Assembly: GCA_947561585.1 (NCBI GenBank)
Contig: CANNZV010001182.1
Coordinates: 62,001 to 126,000 of the forward strand
DNA length: 64,000 nucleotides
Direction of reading: 5' to 3'
Source: Caprella mutica
Taxonomy: Eukaryota; Arthropoda; Malacostraca; Amphipoda; Caprellidae
Below the pieces are notes generated by a model. It ran no database searches, had not been told where the DNA came from, and saw only the letters and a list, made by a program, of their open reading frames with translations. Below are positions 24,899-37,720 of the stretch, in pieces. Position 1 is the first letter of the stretch; the number at the start of each line of letters is the position of its first letter. The translations under genes were made by a program, and so were the position numbers.

Positions 24899-26045
24899 GG
24901 GTCGTAGTAGCAGGCTTCAATTCATTAAATGGTCGTAGTAGCAGGCTTCAATTCATTAAATAGTCGAAGTAACAGACTTCAATTCATTCAATGGTTGTAG
25001 TAGCAGGCTTCAATTCATTAAATAGTCGTAGTAGCAGGCTTCAATTCATTAAATGGTCGTAGTAGCAGGCTTCAATTCATTCAATGGTCGTAATAGCTGA
25101 CTTAAATTCATTCAATGGTCGTAATAGCATATCTCAATTCATTAAATGGTCGTAGTAGCAGACTTCAATTCATTCAATGGTCGTAATAGCATATCTCAAT
25201 TCATTAAATGGTCGTAGTTGCAGGCTTCGATTCATTAAATGGTCGTAGTAGCAGACTTCAATTCATTAAATGGTTGTAATAGCAGACTTCAATTCATTAA
25301 ATGGTCGTAGTAGCAGGCTTCAATTCATTAAATGGTCGTAGTAGCAGACTTTAATTCATTCAATGGTCGTAGTAGCAGACTTCAATTCATCAAATGGTCG
25401 TAGTAGCAGACTTCAATTCATTCAATGGTCGTAGTAACAGACTTCAATTCATTTAATGGTCGTAGTAACGGACTTCAATTCATTAAATGGTCGTAGTAAC
25501 AGACTTCAATTCATTAAATAGTCATAGTAGCAGGCTTCAATTCATTAAATGGTCGTAGTAACAGACTTCAATTCATTAAATGGTCGTTGTAGCAGGCTTC
25601 AATTCATCAAATGGTCGTAGTAGCAGGCTTCAATTCATTCAATGGTCGTAATAGCAGGCTTCAATTCATTAAATGATCGTAGTAGCAGGCTTCAATTCAT
25701 TAAATGGTCGTAGTAGCAGACTTCAATTCATTAAATGGTCGTGGTAGCAGACTTCAATTCATTCAATGGTCGTAATAGCATATCTCAATTCATTAAATGG
25801 TCGTAGTTGCAGGCTTCGATTCATTAAATGGTCGTAGTAGCAGACTTCAATTCATTAAATGGTCGTGGTAGCAGGCTTCAATTCATTCAATGGTCGTAGT
25901 AGCAGACTTCAATTCATTAAATGGTCGTAGTAGCAGACTTCAATTCATCAAATGGTCGTAATGACAGGTTTCATTTCATTCAATGGTCGTAGTAGCAGAC
26001 TTCAATTCATCAAATGGTCGTAATAACAGGTTTCATTCCATTAAA
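24899..26045. repeat. 31-bp minisatellite, about 37 copies
   Basis: The unit begins ggtcgtagtagcaggcttca and continues attcattaaat. Variation is concentrated at gcaggc/gcagac, at gtagta/gtaata and at attaaat/attcaat, and a variant with catatctcaattc recurs, which hints at duplication of multi-unit blocks. Confidence 0.95.
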
Positions 26046-27323
26046 GTCTTTACAGTCTTGGCAGACTGCATCTAATTGTAAAACATGTGATAGAATATCC
26101 TCTACTAATGATCACACTGTACCACATCCTCTTGCGATACTTCAGCGAATATTGATGCAACTAAACAGCAACAGCTTCCATGTTTAAACAACCTATGTTG
26201 CAATAAGGAAAGTGACAAATATTGTTCATAGGTTTATGTAATTATTAAAGTGTATTGAAATGATGTAATTATCATACCAATATTGGTATTGTAATATAAA
26301 AACATAGTCCTCCATTCATTCTGTTCGAGTCGGTAGTAACTATGTGCAATAGTAGCGTCAGTGCATAAAATCATTTCCTCAATGCCACAGTACAATAAAA
26401 AACATAAGTTGTTTGACATCAACGTGAACGCGCTCTCCTCTTAATCTTCAGGCGAGCAAGTGACTGACCAATGGGAGACCGGAATACCTTAAAGACTTAT
26501 GACGTATGCTCACTTTTGACCAATCACAGAGCGTATACAAAACACGTCATCATCGCCAGAGTAATTATGATGTACAACACAGTGTGATTTTGGTTGAGGG
26601 CATCAATGGTGTCGAATACATATGTTAGGAAGGTGAGTCTTACCAAATCCAAATGTGATGCAAGGAAGAGAAACCACCATCTCTTTGGATAACAATCGAA
26701 CAGTTTGTCGTAGGAATAGCACATGGCAGTGGTTTATATAACCATCAGAAAGCTGTTAGAAGATGCCATCAGTGTGTCCTTCCGACGACTCTGTCATTTC
26801 GGATTCAGATGATAGTATGATAGTGATTAGATTAAGCAAATAAGGTGGAAGCTTAGTGGCTAATAAGAACAAATTTAGAATGTATTTTATGCGAGAAGGT
26901 TGCAACTGTTTCAAGTGGCGAAATGGAAGTAATCAATTGGTAAGATCAGATTTTACAACAATTAGGTATCTTAGGACACCAATCGGAAATAATCAGAGAT
27001 TTAGAATGTATTTTATCCAATTAGATTGCAATTGTTTCAATTAGGGCGAAATGGAAGGTAATTTATTGTAAAATAATCAATTGGAATGATTAGACTTTAC
27101 AATATTTATGAATCTTAGGAAACTAATCGGTGGATGTGTAATGATTTTGAGATCACCTACCGATAGGTTAGTATAACTTTATGTGCGTACTTTTATCTGT
27201 TTACACGAGTAGGTATTAATTAAGCTATAGAGGACTATCAATGACTAATATAATAGTTCAAATGGATGCAATTATTAATATTTTCTTCTCACTATTATCA
27301 CAATTAATGATATGTACACTAAA
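26046..27323. other. Spacer with a CCAAT/CRE-like patch and a diverged two-copy duplication
   Basis: 26440-26560 is richer in GC and carries gaccaatggg, gaccaatcac, tgacgtatg and acacgtcat. From 26868 to 27125 a block of about 125 bp occurs twice, starting from ttagaatgtattttat at 26876 and 27001 and ending in caatcgg/ctaatcgg. No gene recognised. Confidence 0.5.
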
Positions 27324-27531
27324 AAGGTGTATCCGTAATGATTTTTTTGGCAGTTTACTAATTTCATATTAACTAAAAGAAACTTAACTAATTGTAATGT
27401 TTGTAGATATTTTAAAATTGGTCTGGGTACACGATGACAAATTTGTAAGATTTGAAAATAAGAGAAAATTAGAAAACTGTGATTTGTGAAAATAAAATAA
27501 TGCGGAGACTTTTTTCTTTGATAGTACCTAC
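27324..27531 (+). repeat. Dispersed repeat, copy 2
   Basis: The counterpart of 17515-17712 at roughly 75-80% identity by eye, in the same orientation. Here it is intergenic. Non-coding. Confidence 0.75.
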
Positions 27532-27904
27532 TTAAGGTTAATAGAAACAATATTTAGCTAAATATCATAAAAATATCAATTATATCGAATATTTCTATAG
27601 GTTCATATTTTTAAAAGAAACATTAATTCCTATAGAAAGTACCTAATATATATTTTATCTTTTTGTTCTGGTAGTTGAGATTAATTACTTCTCTAGAACC
27701 TTAATTTGACACTTAGAAAATGTTGCTCTTTAAATTGATTTTCACCGACATGAAAAATTAGGAAGCTACGACAAACCCATTGTTCAATAGCTTTTTTGTG
27801 CCATTTTTCAAACCGTGTCATTTTGCTTCTGGCAACAAACAACGGCAAGTCGCGAAAACTTTCTTTATCGGTATGGCTATAAATACTAACCGAAAGTACG
27901 TATG

Positions 27905-28065
27905 AGGTAGAGTGAAACGGTATTTATTTCATACTATGGTAGAGTGAAAAGGTATTTATCTCATACTTATGGTAAAGTGAAACGGTATTTATCTCATACT
28001 TATGGTAAAGTGAAACGGTATTTATTTCATACTTAAGGTAGAGTGGAACGGTATCTATTTAATAC
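27905..28065. repeat. 33-bp minisatellite, about 5 copies
   Basis: The core ggtaaagtgaaacggtattt recurs every 33 bp, followed by atctcatacttat. Five imperfect copies with ggtaga/ggtaaa alternation. Confidence 0.9.
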
Positions 28066-28844
28066 CTACTTATGGTTTCTACACTATAATTAGTTTTTGG
28101 AAACACAATATAAGCAGCATGGACACTCAATCACAATTTATTTGAAAATCAAAACGTTATCTCACGTATAACATGTAAGATACACTACAATACATATCAA
28201 AAAATATTAATGGTTTAGTTTACATACATTATATAAGAAGTAGCTATCTGTAAATGTAAGAAAATATTAACAAATATTATTTTCATAAAATATGAAAAGA
28301 TATGAATATAAAAAACTTTTGTTTATTAGTTTACAACCACCGATATTTATTACAACTAGAATCTTTTGTTATACAAATTAGCTTGCAAATCTCTGTTCAG
28401 GATTGATATTGTTTTCTATCCTCAAATATTAGAATTTAAACGAACAGAAGCGTCGTTTTCCCCTATCAATTAGAAAGAAGTATCTTTAATCTTTATAATA
28501 ACTTTAATCTTTATAATAACTTCAACAACTCTGTAGTATCATAAAACTATATAATATCTTTAATATGTGTTCTATCTTTATAGTATCTTTAAACTTTATT
28601 AAACTATTTAAATTCAACACTCGTACAGTTAACTGTTGCCGGTACCGTCTAATATTTTCCTTTTACGACGATGTCTACCTATACTTGACAGTGAATTTCT
28701 AATCCAAAGAAGACGACCTTCCATTACACACATACTAGGTACATACTAGGTATGTGCAAGTTAGTGCTAGTGCACCTAGATAGTCTCAGACAAAAAAAAA
28801 AAAAACATTCAGCTGTTCTGGAAGGTTTGACCCACACTCTGTAA
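28066..28844. other. AT-rich spacer, nothing recognised
   Basis: No gene, no long repeat; a short duplication of ctttaatctttataataact lies near 28490-28525. Confidence 0.5.
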
Positions 28845-29042
28845 ATTGGAGAGTAAAAGTAGCCACACTTTATAAAGTGGGATTGTGAGAATTGGAGAGT
28901 AAAAGTAGCCACACTTTATAAAGTGGGATTGTGAGAATTGGAGAGTAAAAGTAGCCACACTTTATAAAGTGGGATTGTGAGAATTGGAGAGTAAAAATAG
29001 CCACACTTTATAAAGTGGGATTGTGAGAATTGGAGAGTAAAA
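28845..29042. repeat. 46-bp minisatellite, about 4.3 copies
   Basis: Near-identical units beginning attggagagtaaaagtagcc, at 28845, 28891, 28937 and 28983. The very low divergence points to recent expansion. Each unit contains the small palindrome acactttataaagtg. Confidence 0.95.
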
Positions 29043-29398
29043 TTAATATAAATGTACGTGCAGTCAAACATTTATATAATGGATGGCGCGCTATCTGCAA
29101 TTATAGATAGTAAATAATTATATTGGGGAGCCCTCTTAATATTTTGATATTTGTTATTGGAAGGATACGGATAGTTTGTAAATTGTTGATGTTTAAGTTA
29201 ATATGCTTTTTTATTGAATATTAATGACCCAATTAAATAGTTGTTTTTTAAACTCTAATTATATTCAATTCATTCAAGTGAGAAAAAGAGCACCTGTAAT
29301 TACTTTATTTGCGATAAATGCTGGATCGTTCCTTATAGTTCAAGGTATGCTAATTACATGATGAGGTGCACATTTTTTTGGATAATAAAGTAATTTGA

Positions 29399-29757
29399 GG
29401 CTCGGAATAAAGTTATAACCATTGCAATACCATCATAAATAGATATTAAGACTTAGGGTAGAATGATAACCGTCACAATGCCTATAATAAATTGATAAAA
29501 TGATAACCATTGCAATACCTATCATAAATAAATTTTAATACTTGGGGTAAAATGATAACCATTGAAATACCTATCATAAATAAATTTTAATACTTGGGGT
29601 AAAATGATAACCATTGAAATACCTATCATAAATAAATTTTAATACTTGGGGAAAAATGATAACCATTGCAATACCTAGCATAAATAAATTTTAATACTTG
29701 GGGAAAAATGATAACAGTTGTAATAACTATCATAAATAGATATTACGACTTGGGTCT
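29399..29757. repeat. 52-bp minisatellite, about 7 copies
   Basis: The core aatgataaccattgaaatac followed by ctatcataaataaatttt repeats every 52 bp in the middle. The flanking copies are more diverged. Confidence 0.9.
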
Positions 29758-31021
29758 AAATGTTTAAGATTAAAATTTAATTTCAGTTTTCGAATATATT
29801 TATAAAACTTATAGAATATTTAGAATTGTAATTAATTAATTAAAAGTCGAAATATACTTTATAAATAATCATGTTTCACAACTATTTAATAAATTTCTAA
29901 TAACAAATATTTAAGTTCAACTAAAAATATTCCTTTTACATAAATGTCAAGATTTTGTAAAACCTATCAGCACAATCCAATGCTATTATAAAAATGGTAA
30001 TGAAAGACAATTGACTTCTATTTAAGCATATATTTTCCTATCTATTTGACTAAATAAACTGTTATAATGTATAAATTATCAACATATTTTACTCTATTAT
30101 ATGTTTTTCAACCTATATCGTATATATATATGCATTTCAACCTATATATATTTCAACCTATACATACAGCATAAACTAACCTGTTTAGTTAATATATATT
30201 CAGGTTATTTTTCCTTTATAGTGCCTATAATTATATATGTAGACAAAAGGGCTAAAAAGATATGTAAGTGTCAGGGACAGTGATGTTAATTTCGTTCTAT
30301 TGATTAGGTATCACCGTATACCATTGTATGCTTATTCTCATTACTTATTATTTATAAGGCCTTTTCAAATGCTTATTCCATTACTTATTATTTATAAGGG
30401 AGTTTCAATGTCATACTAGGAATAATTAACCACTCGATAATTCAAGCAAAAAATAAAATTAAAAATACGTATCATTTATCGTTGTACAATCTTTTTACCT
30501 TTTATCAGTAGGTTGATAGCCCGATACTGCTAGATGACGTGAGTGATATATTTAGATAGCCTACTATTGTCATTCATGTATATTATATATATATAAATAC
30601 ATATATAGCATGACGTACACTGGTTGGAAATATTAACATTATTAACCTTTCTTAACACTTTAAAAAAGTAATTTGCAAACTAGAGGGCGGAGAGGTAATG
30701 TAAACAAACGTTAAATTTGTTATTCCATTCATTAAAATATAATTATCTGGTTTGCCATGTGACTAGGTATATTAGTGATACAAATTGCTATCGATATGCT
30801 AAGGGTATTCAACACATTAAATTATGTGCTCTTCTTATTTGAATTGAATGCCCAGAAGGAGAATAAGTGATTGTTTTCTCACATAGTAAAGAGACTTCAC
30901 CTTGTTCTTACGTTGACGCTATAGAAAGCAGCCTGAGGAATTATCTGTGCCTCCATCTTTATACCACTTTCTTATAACATGGTGAAGGTGTATAGAAATT
31001 AATGGATATACCCTGCAAACA
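29758..31021. other. AT-rich spacer, nothing coding recognised
   Basis: Contains TA-rich microsatellite-like patches (30115-30150, 30580-30605) and a two-copy repeat of attacttattatttataagg at about 30340 and 30380. No gene seen. Confidence 0.5.
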
Positions 31022-31222
31022 ATGTATACCATGTGGCACTTACTCATTTAAAACATGTTTATACCATGTGGCACTTACTCATTTAAAACATGTGTGTACC
31101 ATGTGGCACTTACTCATTTAAAACATGTTTATACCATGTGGCACTTACTCATTTAAAACATGTGTATACCATGTGGCACTTACTCATTCAAAACATGTGT
31201 ATACCATGTGGCACTTACATAT
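31022..31222. repeat. 35-bp minisatellite, about 5.5 copies
   Basis: Units start ataccatgtggcacttactc at 31026 and every 35 bp after, with very little variation. The short open frames across it are not coding. Confidence 0.95.
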
Positions 31223-31689
31223 TGGATATGATGTGGTCAATGAAATTTGTATACAATCTTTATTTCATATGAATTTCCTGATGTAATTATAAAATGGAAT
31301 TACCCTAATTTTAAAGAGACCCTAAAATGGTGATGTTATAAAAAATTAAACTAATTTATTTACCTTCTAATGCATAATGTGTCAGATAGACAATTATACT
31401 AGGTAATAAAAACAGAAAAAAACCCGCGAAAAAAAAACTTATTTTAACAGGGATATCTCAATAGAAAAATAACTCCATTGAAATAATATTAGATCATGTA
31501 CCCCCAATTTGTAGAACATTCTTGTTAACATTGTTCTTCACACTTTGGTAATTTATCACTGGATATTTTCACATAAAAAACAATATGACGATCAAAAGAA
31601 GCTCGAGGCAACGGAGATTCACTTTCAGCCATTGTGACTGATTGATTGTACCTCTGAGATACTTTACCTCATTGTCATCACTTCATAAC
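31223..31689. other. AT-rich spacer, nothing recognised
   Basis: No coding exon, element end or array is visible here. Confidence 0.5.
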
Positions 31690-32210
31690 ATGATGTAACA
31701 TAATGTTACTCGTTAAAAACTCGATTTTACCCATTGCTTATTGTTTTTAACTTGATTTTACAAAATGATTATCGTTTTAAACATTATTTTACCCAATGTT
31801 TATCGTTTTTGAAATGATTTTACTCAATGGTGATCGTTTTTAACATGATTTTACTTAAAGGTTATAGTTTCTAACATAATTTCACTCAATTGTTATCGTT
31901 TTTAAAGTGATTTTACCCAATGGTTATACTTTCTAACTTGATTTTACCCAATGGTTATCGTTTTCAAAATTATTTTACCCAATGGTTATCGTTTTCAAAA
32001 TTATTTTACCCAATGGTTATCGTTTTCAAAATTATTTTACCCAATGGTTATCGTTTTATCCTGATTTTACCCAATGATTGTTGTTTTTATCATGACTTTA
32101 CCCAATGGTTATCGTTTTTATCATGACTTTACCCAGTGGTTATCGTTTTTATCATGATTTTACGCAATGGTTATCGTTTTAACATGACTTTGCCCAATAG
32201 TTCACGGATA
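31690..32210. repeat. 31-bp minisatellite, about 16 copies
   Basis: The unit contains ttttacccaatggttatcgt. The central copies (31942-32060) are identical and the edges are diverged, the usual picture of expansion from the middle. It has the same period as, but no sequence similarity to, the array at 24899-26045. Confidence 0.92.
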
Positions 32211-33480
32211 ATTAAGCATGCAACCCATTTTCCATAAAGTATAAATGCAGATAAAGACATCATGGAGTGCTAACAATATATATAAGAAAAAATTTCAATG
32301 TTTTTTTTTCTATCGTAACTCCATTAACGGATTCTTTACTAGCGGGTGTAGGATTTTTTTTATTTTTTTTTTATTATTTATTTAATAGAAACCATATTAG
32401 TTAATTGTAGGTTCAATTTGATGTATTGTAAAGAAATTTCATTATACTAGTCTTTAAAGAAATAATAAGAGAGTACCATAGCGTTACTATATTAGTGATT
32501 ACCATATAAGGCTCATAGCAACTATAACAATAATTCTGTGACGAAGTCATGAATAATTGACAAGAAGCTGTATACTGGTTATGGTAGTATGCTATGGTCA
32601 GGAACACAATATACATAAAACAAATAATAACATAAAACAACCAGTAAACATAAAACAACCAGTAAACATAAAACAACTAGTAAACATAAATCAATTAATA
32701 AACATAAGAAATTTTTTTAATTAGGAAACCTAAATTATTGTTAACTTCAACCTTATATGCGCAAAAATTAATTTTAATGGGGGGAAATTATGATATTCCT
32801 GTAATATAAAGGAAAGCAAAGCATATTCAACAATGAAGAATATATTTCTTAAAAAAAGTAATTAAAAAAATTACAATTATGCTTAACAAATGTAAGCGTA
32901 CATTGGTTTAACCGGTTGTTTAAATAAATGTGTTTAACCGGTATTTTAAGGAAAAACCAAAATCTCCAAAATCTCCGCAAAGTACCTAATTTCCAACTGG
33001 TTATATAAAGGAAAGGAAAGAATTAACGCTAAAAGGAAATTTCCTTTAGATTTTTTAAAATGATATTTTATTTTTAAATTTGTGTATTAAATTTCATGTC
33101 GGCTAAGCGTATTTAATTGTTTTTCTGCAAATACATAAATAAAGAAATAATTATGTAGATTTAAAATTGAGTACAATAATTTTAACTGTAAAAATTTTCT
33201 AAGTGAAAGAGAACAGGATATAAAGAGATTGAATCTCATTATGTCTTTCTCGCTGGAAAGAACCGTGAATCCTCTAAATATGGCAACACTCACTATGTTG
33301 AAACAATTGAAAGAGGAAGAGGAAGAGCAGCTTTCTTCTGTCAAGATCTCAGAGATGACATAGGCGCTTATCACGAGGAAGCTAACAATGACGTAAAAAG
33401 GAAGGAAGCAACGAAAGTTAGGTAACTGATGGCACGATAAGTGGCTAAAATACTATTAACTGGATCACGTGTAGGGGATT
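32211..33480. other. AT-rich spacer with a small 18-bp array
   Basis: At 32631-32705 cataaaacaaccagtaaa is repeated about four times. The rest is AT-rich. A patch near 33230-33400 with richer codon-like composition has only short frames and no recognisable product. Confidence 0.5.
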
Positions 33481-33486
33481 ATATTG

Positions 33487-33941
33487 TATAATATTAAAGG
33501 CGGAAATGGAGCGATCACAGTTTAGTTGTTGAGGTTGTTCCAGTGTCTTGTTTTCGAGAGCCTGGTTCACTAGTTACAACACCAGTCAAAGTTAGAGTGC
33601 TACTGACCAACTCAAAGCAATGACTACTCACCGCATCCAGCTAAAAAGTGTAAGACGAGTTTTTGCAGACTTTCAAACAGAGGGGCATATACGTACCGTC
33701 ATACCTCTGACACATTGGGTACAACATCTTCAAGTAGATAAAAAAGGTATTTGTGATTTATAGTGACACGGAAAACCCCATGCACTTTAAATCAATTTTA
33801 ATCTTACCAACAAAGAAGTATGACGCGCGTGAATTGAAATGGTATAACTGTGAGCATTGGGCAATGGTGGCTCTTTGTGGGCCTGGAGACAGAACTGTAT
33901 ATATAGAAACAGTCATGAATATACAAATAGTAGGGAGCTGA
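33487..33941 (+). pseudogene. LRAT/H-rev107-like (NlpC/P60 superfamily) reading frame with a one-base frame break
   Basis: A TATA-like tataata at 33487-33493 precedes an ATG at 33620. The first frame (33620-33763, 47 aa) contains EGHIRTVIPLTHWVQHL, resembling the H-box region of LRAT-family thiol acyltransferases (His before Trp). A frame offset by one base then runs to 33941 and contains LKWYNCEHWAMVALCG, resembling the NC-box with its catalytic Cys (NCEH). The switch falls at a run of six A's (33740-33745). The distance between the two boxes is about half that of vertebrate H-rev107 proteins, so a deletion or a different subfamily is possible. It may be a decayed gene, a gene with a sequencing error in the A run, or a chance resemblance. 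The LRAT reading rests on two short motifs only. Confidence 0.4.
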
Positions 33942-34224
33942 TGAATAACAGAAACCCTCAATGTCACCGTGACCACAAAAGTGTGCCTGCCTGAATATCA
34001 TACAGAGATGAATTTATTAACAAAAATGCATGGGTGGTTGACGGTAACCATGAGACTAATTGAACTTAAACTTTACTACCCATGATAGTATTTATGGCAG
34101 ATCTCTCATAATCTACGGTTATACCACTTTAATTTGTCCAATTGTAAAATGCAGAAAGAATTCAATTTAAATATTCACTAAAACCTACTGAGCATTATAT
34201 AGATAGTCACATTAAGCTAAAAAG
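33942..34224. other. Spacer, nothing recognised
   Basis: AT-rich sequence directly downstream of the LRAT-like frame; no poly(A) signal is clearly placed. Confidence 0.4.
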
Positions 34225-34320
34225 TAATGAATGTTACAAATTTAGCAAGAGGTTTAACGTGTTTAAATATAAGAAGAAAATGAAGAAGAATAGCGGACCA
34301 CAAATACACCCCTGTGGAAC
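34225..34320 (-). mobile_element. Non-LTR reverse transcriptase fragment 1
   Basis: On the - strand, EVPQGCICGPLFFFIF resembles the GVPQGSxLGPLLFxI block of non-LTR reverse transcriptases. Only this block survives; no conserved YADD box follows. The DNA resembles 36165-36275, so both come from one family. Confidence 0.6.
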
Positions 34321-35373
34321 TTCTCATTTTAACCTCTTTTTAAAGTGTATCATAATTTGTAAATAAGGTGAATAGTATCTACAAATTATAAAATACTTTA
34401 ATTTTTTCTACAGTCAGTTTGTGCCAATTATTTTTCTTACCTTTTCATAGGCTAGTTTTGAAAAATTCCCCAATTTGTGTGTAAAAAACAAGACACTGTA
34501 ATTATTCCGTGTGGAAAAAGTTGTAGCGATGGCTATGTGATCTTTTTATAGCCTCATTTTAAATTATTTTATTAAATCTGTAATGATTCTCGAAAGAATA
34601 ATTTACAACAGACATAAGAAGAAAAAGAAAATCAATCAATATTAATATTTTAATTAATTACAAAATAACTTTATTAGACAATAATGATGGTAAGAATTTC
34701 TTTCACAAATTTTTATTTCAATTTCTCAGAATCCAATACCTAAAAGATAATGTATTTAACTTAGGATATTCATCATAGAAAAGATTTTCAAATTATTGAT
34801 CGTTTTTAAATCAAAGAATAATATATATTGAGTCAATATTCTCTAACCAAATACCACTCAAAAAAAATACCAAAATTGAGTAAACATTCTTGTCAACACT
34901 AACAATATACCAAAAGATTTATAGACACATGGCAGAGATAGAATGGAAAGAGCTGAACATCAAAAATAAGAATTTGTAGATAACGAATTGAATTCCTTTA
35001 TCACTAATAGCACCTCTGTCTCTAAAGTTAATTAAAGATAATTAATTAACTACAAGTTAATAATTATCACTCTGAAGTGTACCTAAGCATTTAGAGTCTA
35101 TTGATGCAAAAAAAAAAAAAAATTCATTAAACGCAATGAAGGGCTTGCATATAATATTAATGCTTTGATATGAAGCTGTACTATAGTTCTACATTTTGTT
35201 GTATTCGCTAGTTTGTTATGCTGCGCACTTCACGATTGTTTAATGACCTGAAGGGGGCAGTACACCCTTCATTGAATAACGGTTATCAGTGATAGATTGT
35301 ATAATGAAGGTTCAACTTTCTTCATCGTGGCTTTTTATACCTGTGGTGTTTTTCCTTTTGGTTATTTTTCCTT
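34321..35373. other. AT-rich spacer, nothing recognised
   Basis: Contains A runs (35107-35121) and no coding content that I can identify. Part may be further decayed retroelement belonging to the fragment at 34225. Confidence 0.4.
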
Positions 35374-35515
35374 GTGGGCAATTTTGCTGTGGGCATTTTG
35401 CTGTGAGCATTTTGCTGTGGGCATTTTGCTGTGAGCATTTTGCTGTGAGCATTTTGCTGTGAGCATTTTGCTGTGAGCATTTTGCTGTGAGCATTTTGCT
35501 GTGAGCATTTTTATG
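35374..35515. repeat. 14-bp minisatellite, about 10 copies
   Basis: The unit gtgagcattttgct, with gtgggc variants at the left edge. Looser copies continue to about 35640. Confidence 0.95.
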
Positions 35516-35640
35516 TGTGGACTTTTTTTTGTGTTTGCATTTTGCTGAAGGAATTTTTCTGTGTGGGCATTTTTCTGTAACCACTTTTCTGTTTCTTTTT
35601 ATGTGGACTTTTCTCAATGTGTGAAATTTTCCTTGTGGGC

Positions 35641-36164
35641 TTTCATCTGTGTGTTCATATCTTTGGGAACTGATGTTTATGTACCTACTGTTTTCATTTA
35701 TTTTTTGCTATTGTTTTTTTTTTCAGCTGGAAACTACAGATCGTTCATCATTTTTATTAGCTATAATTGAAGTAAAAAATCCTAAGAAAACATCCCTCAA
35801 TGAAAATAATGGTGTCACAGCACTAAAAAACATATTGCGCAAACTCTCACACCGAAGATTCTCAGATAAATAACAACTTTATTAACAACAAAGTGCGAAA
35901 CAACAAATATTTTATGACAAATAAACCTGCACAGCTAAGATGGTTACCTAAATAATATGAAGGATATGTCTTGAATAACATAAACAATATTTGATAAAGT
36001 AAGTACATTCCGAGTTAGCGGAACTTACCCTAGCTAAATTTTGAAGGTTTTTTTTTACACTTCCTATTATTCATAAACATTGGTTTAAATTTTATATATA
36101 GGAATTAGAAATTGTAACAGTTTTTGTTGTATCATATAAATCAAGGCTTCATATTTATCAAAGA
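35641..36164. other. Spacer, nothing recognised
   Basis: AT-rich; the frame at 35690-35870 shows no family resemblance. Confidence 0.4.
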
Positions 36165-36275
36165 AATTGGTAGTAAAATTGTTACATGTTTAGCTAAGAG
36201 TTTAATTTCCTAAAATATTTAGGGAAAATGAAAAAGAACTGCGGACCCAAAGTACCTCCCTGTGGAACTCCGTGA
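36165..36275 (-). mobile_element. Non-LTR reverse transcriptase fragment 2
   Basis: On the - strand, GVPQGGTLGPQFFFIF, again the conserved block just before the catalytic box, followed by sequence without the box. Same family as 34225-34320. Confidence 0.65.
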
Positions 36276-37194
36276 CTGATATCCTAAACCTTAACTTACC
36301 TATTGCAACTAATGAAGGCAATCAATCTGTCTTGCTTTTTATATTTCTTTTTGTTCTTAATTGAATAAATATGATACTTTAAAACCAAAAAATGTGTCTG
36401 GTTACACTAAATTAAATACTCTAAGGTGTATCATATAAAAATCATACACCAATATTGTTGAAAATGATTGAGAGATCGTCAGGTTGATGAAAAACAATTG
36501 TCAAGCTATAAAGTAACTAAATCTTCTGGAATGTAACATTCAATACGGAATCTAAAGAGATTATGAGTTTATTCGAATGGTTATATTCATGCTATCGAAA
36601 CATGCAAACCAAATCATATTTATAGAGGAGCTTTTGCTAATTTATGAGCAGCATCACAATCATTCAGAAGAAATGAAGAAATATCCATTCTATTTAGTTT
36701 AAATAAATTTGTATTCAGTAAGTAGCTGTATATCATTACTATATCAAAAAGTTACAATTTACTGTAATAATCCTACTGAACAGTGGTTCTTAAACTGGGT
36801 TTGATGGAACCATGACGGTTTTATAAGTTTTAGGGGTTCGGCGGTTTGGTCCACCATGTTTCGATTTTTGAGTTAAATTCATTTTTGTTGGTTTTGTTCT
36901 TTGAACACAGTGATTTTATGTGATGCAAGACAATTTGTGCAATTGAATAGTGTATAAATATATAGTTATATATATACATAGCAATAGGTTTTGAATTTGT
37001 AAGAAGGGTTCACTGAATTCTTCTCGGGACCTTGTGGGGTTCAGTCCCTCTAAAAAGGTTAAGAAACACCAATCAATATGTCTTTTTTGGAGCACAAGCC
37101 CAAGCCTTCTGTTGCCACATTCAGATGAATAAAAGAAAAGACCCGTCAATAGGCACGGGACATGCGTGACGTTATTATTGGATTGCCTGCTAAT
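36276..37194. other. AT-rich spacer, nothing recognised
   Basis: No exon, array or element ends identified. Confidence 0.4.
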
Positions 37195-37720
37195 GACGCA
37201 AACTTATTATACTTCTAGTCTATGATATACGCAAACTAATTAATGATATACTTCTAGTCTAAGATATAAAGGATATAGTTACCTTTTTCTATGACATGGT
37301 AATCTAACTAATCAATGATATACTTCTAGTCTAAGATATAAAGGATATAGTTACCTTTTTCTATGATATGGTAATCTAACTAATCAATGATATACTTCTA
37401 GTCTAAGATATAAAGGATATAGTTACCTTTTTCTATGACATGGTAATCTAACTAATCAATGATATACTTCTAGTCTAAGATATAAAGGATATAGTTACCT
37501 TTATCTATGACATGATAATCTAACTAATCAATGATATACTTCTAGTCTAAGATTTAAAGGATATAGTTACCTTTTTCTATGATATGGTAATCTAACTAAT
37601 CAATGATATACTTCTAGTCTAAGATTTAAAGGATATAGTTACCTTTTTCTATGATATGGTAATCTAACTAATCAATGATATACTTCTAGTCTAAGATACA
37701 CGCAAACTAATTTATGATAT
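37195..37720. repeat. 72-bp minisatellite, about 7 copies
   Basis: The core gatatacttctagtctaaga starts at 37245 and recurs every 72 bp; each unit also contains ggatatagttaccttttt. Units are nearly identical, so the expansion is recent. The edges carry a shorter variant with cgcaaactaat. Confidence 0.95.

Noticed and set aside
24899..26045. CRISPR-like array
   Set aside because: The 31-bp copies are directly adjacent with no unique spacers, and the DNA is eukaryotic. It is a plain minisatellite.
33240..33362. Small frame MSFSLERTVNPLN with a Glu-rich run
   Set aside because: Forty codons only, with no recognisable family. The opposite strand is also open, as expected of low-complexity GA-rich sequence.
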